Of a stretch of DNA of 64,000 nt, positions 57,326 through 64,000 are shown piece by piece. The DNA is from Sphingobacteriia bacterium (GTDB taxonomy: Bacteria; Bacteroidota; Bacteroidia; Chitinophagales; Chitinophagaceae), in contig RDZY01000008.1 of assembly GCA_004294135.1 (NCBI GenBank), positions 5,001 through 69,000 of the forward strand. The letters run 5' to 3'. The position numbers and the translations under genes were made by a program. Position 1 is the stretch's first letter, and the number at the start of each line of letters is the position of its first letter. The notes below the pieces were generated by a model. The model searched no databases. It had not been told where the DNA came from and saw only the letters and a program-made list of their open reading frames with translations.

Positions 57326-58834
57326 TTATCTGATCACTTTAAAAATACGACTCCACCTTGGCCCTTTATTCCAACTAAACCAAATTAATGATGCTTTACC
57401 CACTATATACGTTTCAGGAACAAATCCCCAAAAGCGACTGTCCTGGCTCCTATGCCGATTGTCTCCCATCATCCAATAATAATTCAACTGGGGAGTGTAG
57501 CTGGTGGTTTCTTTTCCATTAATGATGAATTTCCCACCCAGTTCTTCCAATGTATTTTTTTCATATACCGTAATCAGTCGCCTATACAATGAAATGGTAT
57601 TGGTATTAATGGCGATTGCAACCCCTTTTTTAGGAATGGTGATGGGGCCGTAATTATCCAGCGACCATGGATAATTGGCCTCATCATTTGGAAAGAAAAT
57701 ACCCATATTAGTATCCACATATTTAGTGACAGATACTACGCCAGGATATTTTTTTACTTTCTGCGCTTCTTCTGCCGTCATGTTAAAATAATAACTCCCT
57801 TTTTCTGCACCAGGTGAAAACTGACCATTATTGGCTTCCGCATCTATGCCCAACTCATCTTTCAAAAATTCTTCGCTAAACCCTGTACCTCTGGTAGCTA
57901 CTATATAATCGGTCTGTGCTCCCTGCGGGATAAATGCAAGTTGTCCGTTAATGAATAGATCTGCATTTTTAACCTGTAATATATCACCCGCAACTGCAAC
58001 ACATCGCTTTATATAGTTATCGGTCTTGTCTGCCGGATGCACTAGAATGGGATATTCAGCAAACAATGCTTCTCTATTATTTTTAAACTGACTGCTGCGC
58101 AATACTTCATAATAAGTTTGTTTACTGCCAAACTCTGGTAAATTAATAATGGTATCACCAGCAGGAAAATTAAATACCACCGCATCGTTTCTTTTTACAT
58201 CAGTAAGCGCTGGCAATCGCTTATATGGCAATTGTACTTCTTTTATATAAGAAGGCGTTGTTAATGAAAAGGGCATGATATTGTGTACAAAAGGAAACGA
58301 GATGGGAGTCTGTGGAATTCTAGGGCCGTAACTCATTTTACTTACAAACAGAAAATCGTTTACCAGCAAACTCTTTTCCATACTCTCTGTTGGAATTACA
58401 TATGCTTCAAAAACAAATGTTCTGATCAGCGTTGCTGCCACCACCGCAAATACACCCGCATCTATCCATTCGCGGGATGCCGATTTATAATATAATTTCA
58501 AAGACGCGGATCCATACCATTTTACTTTTTCAGAAAAACCCAGATAAGGAAAGTATATAAAAGGTATGAATACCACTGCGGCATGCGCTGGTACTGATAC
58601 TTTTTTAAACTGCATCACAAATATAATGGTGATCCAGATGGTAATAAACTGACCAGCAATGGGAATAAACTGCAACCAAAACCAATACTTTGGAATGCCA
58701 GTAATATGCACAATCTCCCAAGTATTATAAAATGGCACCAATGCCTTCCAAGGAGCAATTCCAGCTTTTTTAAACATCCCATATAAACCGAAATGCCAAC
58801 CAATTATACCGACAATAAAAATCAACCAACCCAT
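57326..58834 (-). CDS. lepB: Signal peptidase I with N-terminal membrane domain
   Basis: 502 residues, longer than E. coli LepB (324). The first 100 residues have about three hydrophobic segments and the motif [18 protein letters not shown], a DUF5684-type membrane domain fused upstream of the peptidase. Catalytic Ser151 (IPTESMEKS) and Lys276 ([13 protein letters not shown]) are present; the C-terminal box is [20 protein letters not shown]. The periplasmic domain between Ser and Lys is large, as in Bacteroidota. Cleaves signal peptides at the outer face of the inner membrane. Confidence 0.96.
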   Translation of the reverse strand: MGWLIFIVGIIGWHFGLYGMFKKAGIAPWKALVPFYNTWEIVHITGIPKYWFWLQFIPIAGQFITIWITIIFVMQFKKVSVPAHAAVVFIPFIYFPYLGFSEKVKWYGSASLKLYYKSASREWIDAGVFAVVAATLIRTFVFEAYVIPTESMEKSLLVNDFLFVSKMSYGPRIPQTPISFPFVHNIMPFSLTTPSYIKEVQLPYKRLPALTDVKRNDAVVFNFPAGDTIINLPEFGSKQTYYEVLRSSQFKNNREALFAEYPILVHPADKTDNYIKRCVAVAGDILQVKNADLFINGQLAFIPQGAQTDYIVATRGTGFSEEFLKDELGIDAEANNGQFSPGAEKGSYYFNMTAEEAQKVKKYPGVVSVTKYVDTNMGIFFPNDEANYPWSLDNYGPITIPKKGVAIAINTNTISLYRRLITVYEKNTLEELGGKFIINGKETTSYTPQLNYYWMMGDNRHRSQDSRFWGFVPETYIVGKASLIWFSWNKGPRWSRIFKVIR

Positions 58835-58907
58835 AATAGCATTGTTTTAGTAGTAGCAAATGTATCTATTTCAAATACAATGCATTCATTTAAAGGCAAA
58901 AGTTTTG

Positions 58908-60059
58908 CTAAATATGATTTTTAACGTCTTCTTCTACAATTTCTTTCCCAGAAAGAATGATGAGTCGCTCCACTACATTCCTCAACTCGCGTATATTACC
59001 CGTCCAGTTGTGTTTCTGCAATTGTTCCATCGCTTTTTTTGTAATATTTTTTTTGGATTGACCGTATTCAGCGGCTATTATTTCCAAAAAATATGCTGTA
59101 AGTAAGGGAATATCTTCTACGCGCTCATTTAATGAAGGCATATGAATCAGAATTACGCCTAGGCGATGGTATAAATCGAGCCTGAAATTTTTTGCTTCTA
59201 CCTCCTTCAATAAGTCCTTATTGGTTGCGGCTAATACCCGCACATCTACCGAAATCTCTTTGTCGCCCCCTACCCTTGTTATTTTCCCCTCTTGCAATGC
59301 CCTCAGCACTTTTGCTTGTGCGCTTAGGCTCATATCTCCTATCTCATCCAAAAAAAGTGTTCCCCCATTTGCTTGCTCAAATTTTCCAATTCGCTGCTTT
59401 ATAGCTGAGGTAAAAGAGCCTTTTTCGTGTCCAAATAATTCACTTTCTATCAGCTCGCTAGGTATTGCTGCGCAGTTCACTTCAATAATTGGACTGGCAT
59501 TGCGTGCACTCTTTTGGTGCAGCCAGCGAGCTACCAATTCTTTCCCACTCCCATTCTCACCCGTTATCAATACCCGAGCTTCCGTGGGTGCTACTTTTTC
59601 AATGGTCTCTTTTATTTTTTGAATGGGTAAAGCGTTACCAATCATCTCTTGCACTTTGGCCACTTTCTTTTTCAGCACTTTTGTCTCTAGCACCAATACA
59701 GTTCGGTCTAGGGCATTTCGAATGGTAATAAGCAGTCGATTCAAATCTGGTGGCTTTGAAATATAATCAAATGCCCCTTTCTTTACTGCGTCTACTGCAG
59801 TATCAATATTACCATGCCCACTAATCATGATCACAGGAATATCAGCATTAAATTCCTTGGCTTTCTGTAAAAATTCAATCCCATCTAGTTTTGGCATTTT
59901 AATATCACAAAGCACCGCATCATAAATAGCTGCCTTAAATTTTTTCAGCCCCTCTTCTCCATCGGCCGCTTCCTCTACTTGGTAGCCTTCATTGCCCAGT
60001 ATGTCTTTTAATACATTCCTTATAGAACGTTCATCGTCGATAATCAATATGCTTGCCAT
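58908..60059 (-). CDS. Sigma-54 activator response regulator without DNA-binding domain
   Basis: 383 residues. Receiver domain 1-115 (phospho-acceptor D52, K102), linker, AAA+ domain 145-320: Walker A GENGSGKE (168-175), GSFTSA at 214-219 in place of canonical GAFTGA, Walker B LFLDEIGD (236-243), arginine finger region RLDLYHRL. The protein ends about 30 residues after NWTGNIRELRN (VEEDVKNHI), so the Fis-type HTH of NtrC proteins is missing. Such HTH-less activators exist (FlgR of Helicobacter). Cognate histidine kinase not in the window. Confidence 0.9.
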   Translation of the reverse strand: MASILIIDDERSIRNVLKDILGNEGYQVEEAADGEEGLKKFKAAIYDAVLCDIKMPKLDGIEFLQKAKEFNADIPVIMISGHGNIDTAVDAVKKGAFDYISKPPDLNRLLITIRNALDRTVLVLETKVLKKKVAKVQEMIGNALPIQKIKETIEKVAPTEARVLITGENGSGKELVARWLHQKSARNASPIIEVNCAAIPSELIESELFGHEKGSFTSAIKQRIGKFEQANGGTLFLDEIGDMSLSAQAKVLRALQEGKITRVGGDKEISVDVRVLAATNKDLLKEVEAKNFRLDLYHRLGVILIHMPSLNERVEDIPLLTAYFLEIIAAEYGQSKKNITKKAMEQLQKHNWTGNIRELRNVVERLIILSGKEIVEEDVKNHI

Positions 60060-60083
60060 AGAATAAATTGTTTACAAAGTTAA

Positions 60084-62162
60084 TCATTGAAAGCTGAACC
60101 TCAACCCCGCATACCAATTGCGCAACGCAGCAGGGTTAAAATAACGATTACCCGCTGCATTAATATCATTTCCGAGACTGTATTTGTGATTCAGTAAATT
60201 GTCTCCTCCAATAAAAAAATCAAAGGATTGCCCTTTCATTACAAATTTTCTGCCAATCTTAGCTTGAAGCAATTGATAAGCGTCTGCCGCTAGGGTATTG
60301 GCATCATTAAGTGGAATTTTACTGGTTGCATTTATACTGCACTGTACATAACCATAAGTGGTACTGATATCAAATCCTACCACTGTAATGGTTTTGGGAA
60401 CACCAGTCAACGCGTTCCCAGAATAGTCGGCACTGCCTTGCTTATAATCCATAAAAATATAGGGTTGATAGCTGAAACTTGCCGATATACTTGCGTTGCG
60501 AATAAATAAATGAGGATGTTGCAATATCCGATATTTCAATAAAGCTTCTAGTCCCGACTGCCTTGTATTTCCTGCATTAATAAAATATTCAGCCCCAACC
60601 GCATCATTTCTTCTTACAATAGCATCTTGTAATTTAAATTGATAGATGCCTATATCAAATAATAGCTTTTGATGGAACAATGCACCTCGAATACCTGCTT
60701 CCACATTCCATCCTTTTTCTGCATTTAGGAAGGGATAAAAATTTCCATCTGATGGCCTTATTTCAGCTAGACTAGGAGCAGAAAATCCTTTTGCTAAAAT
60801 GGCATAAGTGCTTATAGCTGAATTTATTTTATAGGTAATAGAAAGTCGCGGCACAAAGGGTGCATTTATTTTTCTAAGTGTAAACGAATTGTTCATTGTA
60901 TTCAATCGCTTGTATTCAAACGATTGTTGGTTGATGCTGAAACCAGCTTGTACCAATAAGTTTTTTCTTAATGGAAGTTGAAGTTGGGTAAAAATAAATC
61001 CTTGTTTACTTACAATAATATCTGCTGATAGTAAGCTGCTGGCTATGCCCTTATTATTATTGTATTGGCGAATACCGGATTCATTCACCATCCACTCAAA
61101 CCCGCTCACCCATTGCAATTGCGGCAAGGCCAACAGGGGTTGAACCGAGACTTGCATGCCCACTGCAAGATTCAATTCATTTCGTTTTTCATAATTGGTG
61201 ATGAAAGGATTTTCGAATAGGGTTTTGTTAATGCTTAAGAAACTATTTAGTTTGACTTTTTCTGCCACCATTTTTTCGTGTTGTAATGCACCCCAAAAAG
61301 TCTTGTTATAAATAGCCGTTTTTTGTATTACAGCTCCAGGCAATACCCCTGCCGCTTGCCTTGCTTGTATAGGATTTGCTTGCATTTGTGCAATGGTAAT
61401 GCCTCCAGGTGTTTGGTAAAACAGATCGGTATAAAACAAAGTTGTTCTGAAAATATTTTTATTCGCCCGTGTGATCGTCCGCCATTGCAATCCCGAACGC
61501 AGCATTGCTGATTGCTCCCTATAGCCATTGGATTGAAGTCGATAAAGTTGAATGGAAGATGCAAATTTTTTATTGCTGCTGATCCATTCCAACGATTGTT
61601 GGTTATAGCCAAAAGAACCGCCTGTAAATGCTCCCTGAATTATTTGTTTGGCTGAGTTAGTAAACCCCAATGAATTTTCTAGGAGCAATGCACCGCCAGT
61701 TCCTGCGCCATATATGCTGGCGGAGGGACCTTTGGCTATTTCTATCTTATCAACTTGGGTAATATCGAGTAGGTTTAAATAGGTATTACCAGTAGCATCG
61801 GAAAGTGGAATGCCATTCCAATAAACTTTAATATTGCGCACGCCAAAAGGAGATCTTAACAAGCTACCTCTTACCGATAGCCGATAGCTGCCTGGCGAAC
61901 GCTCTTCCATTCTAATACCTGGAATGGTATTCATTATGGGTACCAAAGAAGCTGGTGAGTACTGCTCTAAATCTTTTTTATTTAATACTGCAATAGCAGC
62001 CGGAATATCTTTCCATTTAGTACTGCTATTGAATGCATGAACCACCACTTCATGAAGGAGTGTATCATTTTTTTCCGTCGCTTTTTGCTGAGCAGTGGCA
62101 GCCCTGAAAAACAGTAAGGAGCAAATAAAAATGGACCCTATTTTTAGCTGTAAAAATCGCAT
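60084..62162 (-). CDS. TonB-dependent outer-membrane receptor
   Basis: 692 residues. Signal peptide 1-24 (ending TA-QQ). Plug domain from about residue 40 (VVVHAFNSSTKWKDIPAAIAVL) with IPGIRMEERSPGSYRLSVRG and YLNLLDITQVDKIEIAKGPSASIYGAGTGGALLLEN, typical of siderophore/vitamin receptors such as FepA/CirA. Barrel ends in WYAGLRFSFQ. No CarboxypepD_reg domain. A ligand cannot be named. No partner gene is visible in the window. Confidence 0.92.
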   Translation of the reverse strand: MRFLQLKIGSIFICSLLFFRAATAQQKATEKNDTLLHEVVVHAFNSSTKWKDIPAAIAVLNKKDLEQYSPASLVPIMNTIPGIRMEERSPGSYRLSVRGSLLRSPFGVRNIKVYWNGIPLSDATGNTYLNLLDITQVDKIEIAKGPSASIYGAGTGGALLLENSLGFTNSAKQIIQGAFTGGSFGYNQQSLEWISSNKKFASSIQLYRLQSNGYREQSAMLRSGLQWRTITRANKNIFRTTLFYTDLFYQTPGGITIAQMQANPIQARQAAGVLPGAVIQKTAIYNKTFWGALQHEKMVAEKVKLNSFLSINKTLFENPFITNYEKRNELNLAVGMQVSVQPLLALPQLQWVSGFEWMVNESGIRQYNNNKGIASSLLSADIIVSKQGFIFTQLQLPLRKNLLVQAGFSINQQSFEYKRLNTMNNSFTLRKINAPFVPRLSITYKINSAISTYAILAKGFSAPSLAEIRPSDGNFYPFLNAEKGWNVEAGIRGALFHQKLLFDIGIYQFKLQDAIVRRNDAVGAEYFINAGNTRQSGLEALLKYRILQHPHLFIRNASISASFSYQPYIFMDYKQGSADYSGNALTGVPKTITVVGFDISTTYGYVQCSINATSKIPLNDANTLAADAYQLLQAKIGRKFVMKGQSFDFFIGGDNLLNHKYSLGNDINAAGNRYFNPAALRNWYAGLRFSFQ

Positions 62163-62173
62163 ATTGATTAAAC

Positions 62174-62203
62174 AACAAAGCCCGAAATAAATCGGGCTTT
62201 GTT
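62174..62203 (-). terminator. Terminator of pdhB
   Basis: AACAAAGCCCGA (62174-62185) and TCGGGCTTTGTT (62192-62203) form a perfect 12-bp stem with a 6-nt loop, 15 bp after the pdhB stop; T-rich flank. Confidence 0.9.
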
Positions 62204-62218
62204 AAATATTGGGATTCA

Positions 62219-63205
62219 TTATTTTTTTTGGTACATCACTTCTTTCACCAACTTAACGGTTCTACTAATATCGGGCATTGCCAATGCAGTTAAGTTAGGT
62301 GCATAGTGCATTGGTGCATCTGCACTGGTAATTCTTCTGATGGGTGCGTCTAAATAATCGAACCCCTCTTTCTGAATCCTATAGCTTATTTCAGAAGAGA
62401 TAGAGGCAAAAGGCCACTGTTCTTCAACAATTACCAATCGATTGGTTTTTTTAACGCTTTCTAAAATAGTCATCCAATCTAAGGGACGAATAGATCTTAA
62501 ATCAATTACTTCAGCACTGATTCCTTCTTTCTCTAGTTCTGCAGCAGCTCCCAATGCTACTTTCATCATTTTGTTATAAGAAACTATGGTAACATCGCGA
62601 CCTTGTTTTTTTACATCTGCTTTTCCCAGTGGAATATAATATTCTTCGTCAGGTATATCTGATTTATCACCGTACATCACTTCGCTTTCCATAAACATTA
62701 CCGGATCTTGCTCGTAACGAATGGCCTGCTTCATCAATCCCTTTGCATCATATCCATTAGAAGGAGAAACCACTTTCAAGCCTGGTATATTGGCATAATA
62801 ACTTTCAAAAGCGGTAGAGTGTTGGGCTCCAAGTTGACCAGCACTGCCATTAGGCCCTCTAAAAACGATGGGACAACTGATTTGACCACCACTCATTGCC
62901 AGCATTTTAGATGCGGTATTGAGAATCTGATCCATTGCTAATACAGCAAAATTCCAAGTCATGAATTCAACAATCGGTCGAAGGCCACTCTGTGCTGCAC
63001 CTACAGCTACTGCAGTAAAGCCCAATTCAGCAATGGGTGTATCAATTACACGCTTGGCACCAAATTCAGCCAGCATGCCTTGACTCACTTTATAAGCCCC
63101 ATTGTACTCAGCCACTTCCTCGCCCATAAGAAACACTTTATCGTCTCTTCTCATTTCTTCACACATCGCTTCCCGAAGCGCTTCTCTAAAAGCAATTGAT
63201 CGCAT
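62219..63205 (-). CDS. pdhB: Pyruvate dehydrogenase E1 component, beta subunit
   Basis: 328 residues. Transketolase-like beta subunit: MGEEVAEYNGAYKVSQG, the TPP-contact region DTPIAELGFTAVAVGAA, GPNGSAGQLGAQHS and the C-terminal domain with EEQWPFASISSEIS. The alpha subunit (pdhA) and E2 are not next to it, so the complex genes are split. The transketolase-type E1 forms an alpha2beta2 heterotetramer. It could be branched-chain 2-oxoacid E1 beta, but the N-terminal sequence agrees better with PDH. Confidence 0.93.
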   Translation of the reverse strand: MRSIAFREALREAMCEEMRRDDKVFLMGEEVAEYNGAYKVSQGMLAEFGAKRVIDTPIAELGFTAVAVGAAQSGLRPIVEFMTWNFAVLAMDQILNTASKMLAMSGGQISCPIVFRGPNGSAGQLGAQHSTAFESYYANIPGLKVVSPSNGYDAKGLMKQAIRYEQDPVMFMESEVMYGDKSDIPDEEYYIPLGKADVKKQGRDVTIVSYNKMMKVALGAAAELEKEGISAEVIDLRSIRPLDWMTILESVKKTNRLVIVEEQWPFASISSEISYRIQKEGFDYLDAPIRRITSADAPMHYAPNLTALAMPDISRTVKLVKEVMYQKK

Positions 63206-63228
63206 AGTCAGTTATTTTAAAATGAGCA

Positions 63229-63260
63229 CAAAAATAGAAGATTAAGGCTTACAAAACCAA
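63229..63260 (-). promoter_or_regulatory. Promoter for pdhB
   Basis: On the minus strand TTGG (63257-63260), 20-bp spacer, TATTTTTG (63229-63236) matching TAnnTTTG, 24 bp before the start. The -33 box overlaps the terminator of the upstream receptor. Confidence 0.58.
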
Positions 63261-63296
63261 AAATCCCCGCTGGACTTTCGCCAAACGGGGATTTTT
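63259..63296 (-). terminator. Terminator of the partial TonB receptor
   Basis: AAAAATCCCCG (63259-63269) pairs with CGGGGATTTTT (63286-63296), 11-bp stem and 16-nt loop, about 20 bp after the receptor stop. Confidence 0.85.
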
Positions 63297-63316
63297 ATTT
63301 TTTTATAGCAAATCAA

Positions 63317-64000
63317 CTAAAACACATTCCATCCGTAACTCACATAATACAATCCACCGATTTGTATATTACCGAATCCGTTGTAGTAGTATTTATTAAA
63401 GATATTGGTGCCACCAATTTTAATGAGTGATTTTGTTTTGGGCAATTTATAACTCACCATAGCATCTACTGTTGAATAAGAAGGCACTTTTCCAACTGCA
63501 AAAGTTCCTTCATAATTAAACTGGTCTACCCATCTGTACATCATATTAAATGCAAAGCGATTGTCTTTCCCGAATCCGCTATTAGCAAACCCAATATTAG
63601 TTCTGTATTTAGGAGTATTAAAGTAAGAAACAAATCCTACGGGTAAGTCACCAATTTCATCAGAATAAATATTAGCATTGATAGAAAAATTCTTAGGCAT
63701 CATGTATTCAACTGAAGCACCCCAGCCCTTTACATCAACCGTACCGGGCGCGTTTACAGAAATACTGTATCCAATGCGGCTATTCGCACTTAACAAATTG
63801 AATGGACTTGAAGGAAGTCCCGCTCTAGCTTGAAGCACAGTAACACCACTGATAAAATCTCTGTATTTAGCAGTATATGCATATACATCAATCAATAAAC
63901 GTTTTGCAATTAGGCCTTTGTAACCCACTTCAAATGAAGTGGTAGATTCTGGTTTGAATTCGCCAAACTGCTGCTGTTGTAATAATGTGGGATTGGGGGC
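63317..64000 (-). CDS. TonB-dependent receptor, C-terminal part (cut by window edge)
   Basis: The frame is open to base 64000; an internal GTG at 63928 is not the start. Upstream codons at the edge read PNPTLLQQQQFGEFKPESTTSFEVGYKG, which is the 'F-K-P-E ... E-x-G-Y-K' strand hallmark of TonB-receptor barrels. The visible 228 residues hold the last barrel strands and end with the terminal strand YYVSYGWNVF. Plug and signal peptide lie outside the window. Confidence 0.9.
   Translation of the reverse strand, partial: APNPTLLQQQQFGEFKPESTTSFEVGYKGLIAKRLLIDVYAYTAKYRDFISGVTVLQARAGLPSSPFNLLSANSRIGYSISVNAPGTVDVKGWGASVEYMMPKNFSINANIYSDEIGDLPVGFVSYFNTPKYRTNIGFANSGFGKDNRFAFNMMYRWVDQFNYEGTFAVGKVPSYSTVDAMVSYKLPKTKSLIKIGGTNIFNKYYYNGFGNIQIGGLYYVSYGWNVF

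Overview
The window reads as ordinary chromosome of a low-GC member of the Bacteroidota, probably a Chitinophagaceae-like aerobe. Several things point there: promoters of the TTTG-N19/20-TAnnTTTG type (before hom, rpsF and the tRNA), TonB-dependent receptors, DUF5689 and OmpA/TSP3 outer-membrane proteins, a degenerate-NUDIX regulator beside the arabinose genes, and very long MG2/alpha-2-macroglobulin proteins. The family-level placement is inference. No rRNA, CRISPR array, prophage or complete insertion sequence is visible.

Left part (1-24 kb): the 3' part of an M1 aminopeptidase; a LemA/TPM envelope operon; sucD; a 2035-residue alpha-2-macroglobulin-like protein with an intact CxEQ thioester motif, followed by an FAD oxidoreductase; uvrA divergent from homoserine dehydrogenase; and a minus-strand L-arabinose block (NUDIX regulator, araB, araD, araA, galK). 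That block turns L-arabinose into xylulose 5-phosphate. Its presumed regulator has lost the NUDIX catalytic glutamates, and a TGTTA-AAA-TAACA palindrome lies just before araB.

Middle (24-40 kb): a SWIM/SNF2 helicase, then a small decayed zone with a frameshifted 3' remnant of what looks like a SWIM-domain gene, an Rpn-type nuclease ORF and a 58-codon tail of an AraC regulator. It is followed by a thyA-folA-membrane protein-methyltransferase operon, proline dehydrogenase, an SDR that lacks the usual catalytic serine, and a two-gene photolyase-like operon. The first photolyase-like protein has lost the FeS-cluster cysteines of its family, and the second carries its FAD domain at the N-terminus. 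After these come a dipeptide epimerase, a thioesterase, an acyltransferase and a HAD phosphatase.

Right part (40-64 kb): OmpA-like protein, polyprenyl synthase and recJ (overlapping), htpG, a DUF5689 lipoprotein/TonB receptor pair divergent from a secreted EEP nuclease, the rpsF-rpsR-rplI operon with a hairpin leader, a glycine-rich RRM protein, pgk, gap, tRNA-Glu(UUC), cytidine deaminase, signal peptidase I, a sigma-54 activator without its DNA-binding domain, a TonB receptor, pdhB, and the 3' end of another TonB receptor cut by the window edge.

The least explained stretch is about 240 bp just downstream of tRNA-Glu. It holds a run of hairpins, three of them capped by GAA, and a 23-bp near-identical direct repeat. 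No dramatic new system is evident; the better leads are that array, the FeS-less photolyase pair, and the decayed SWIM/Rpn locus.
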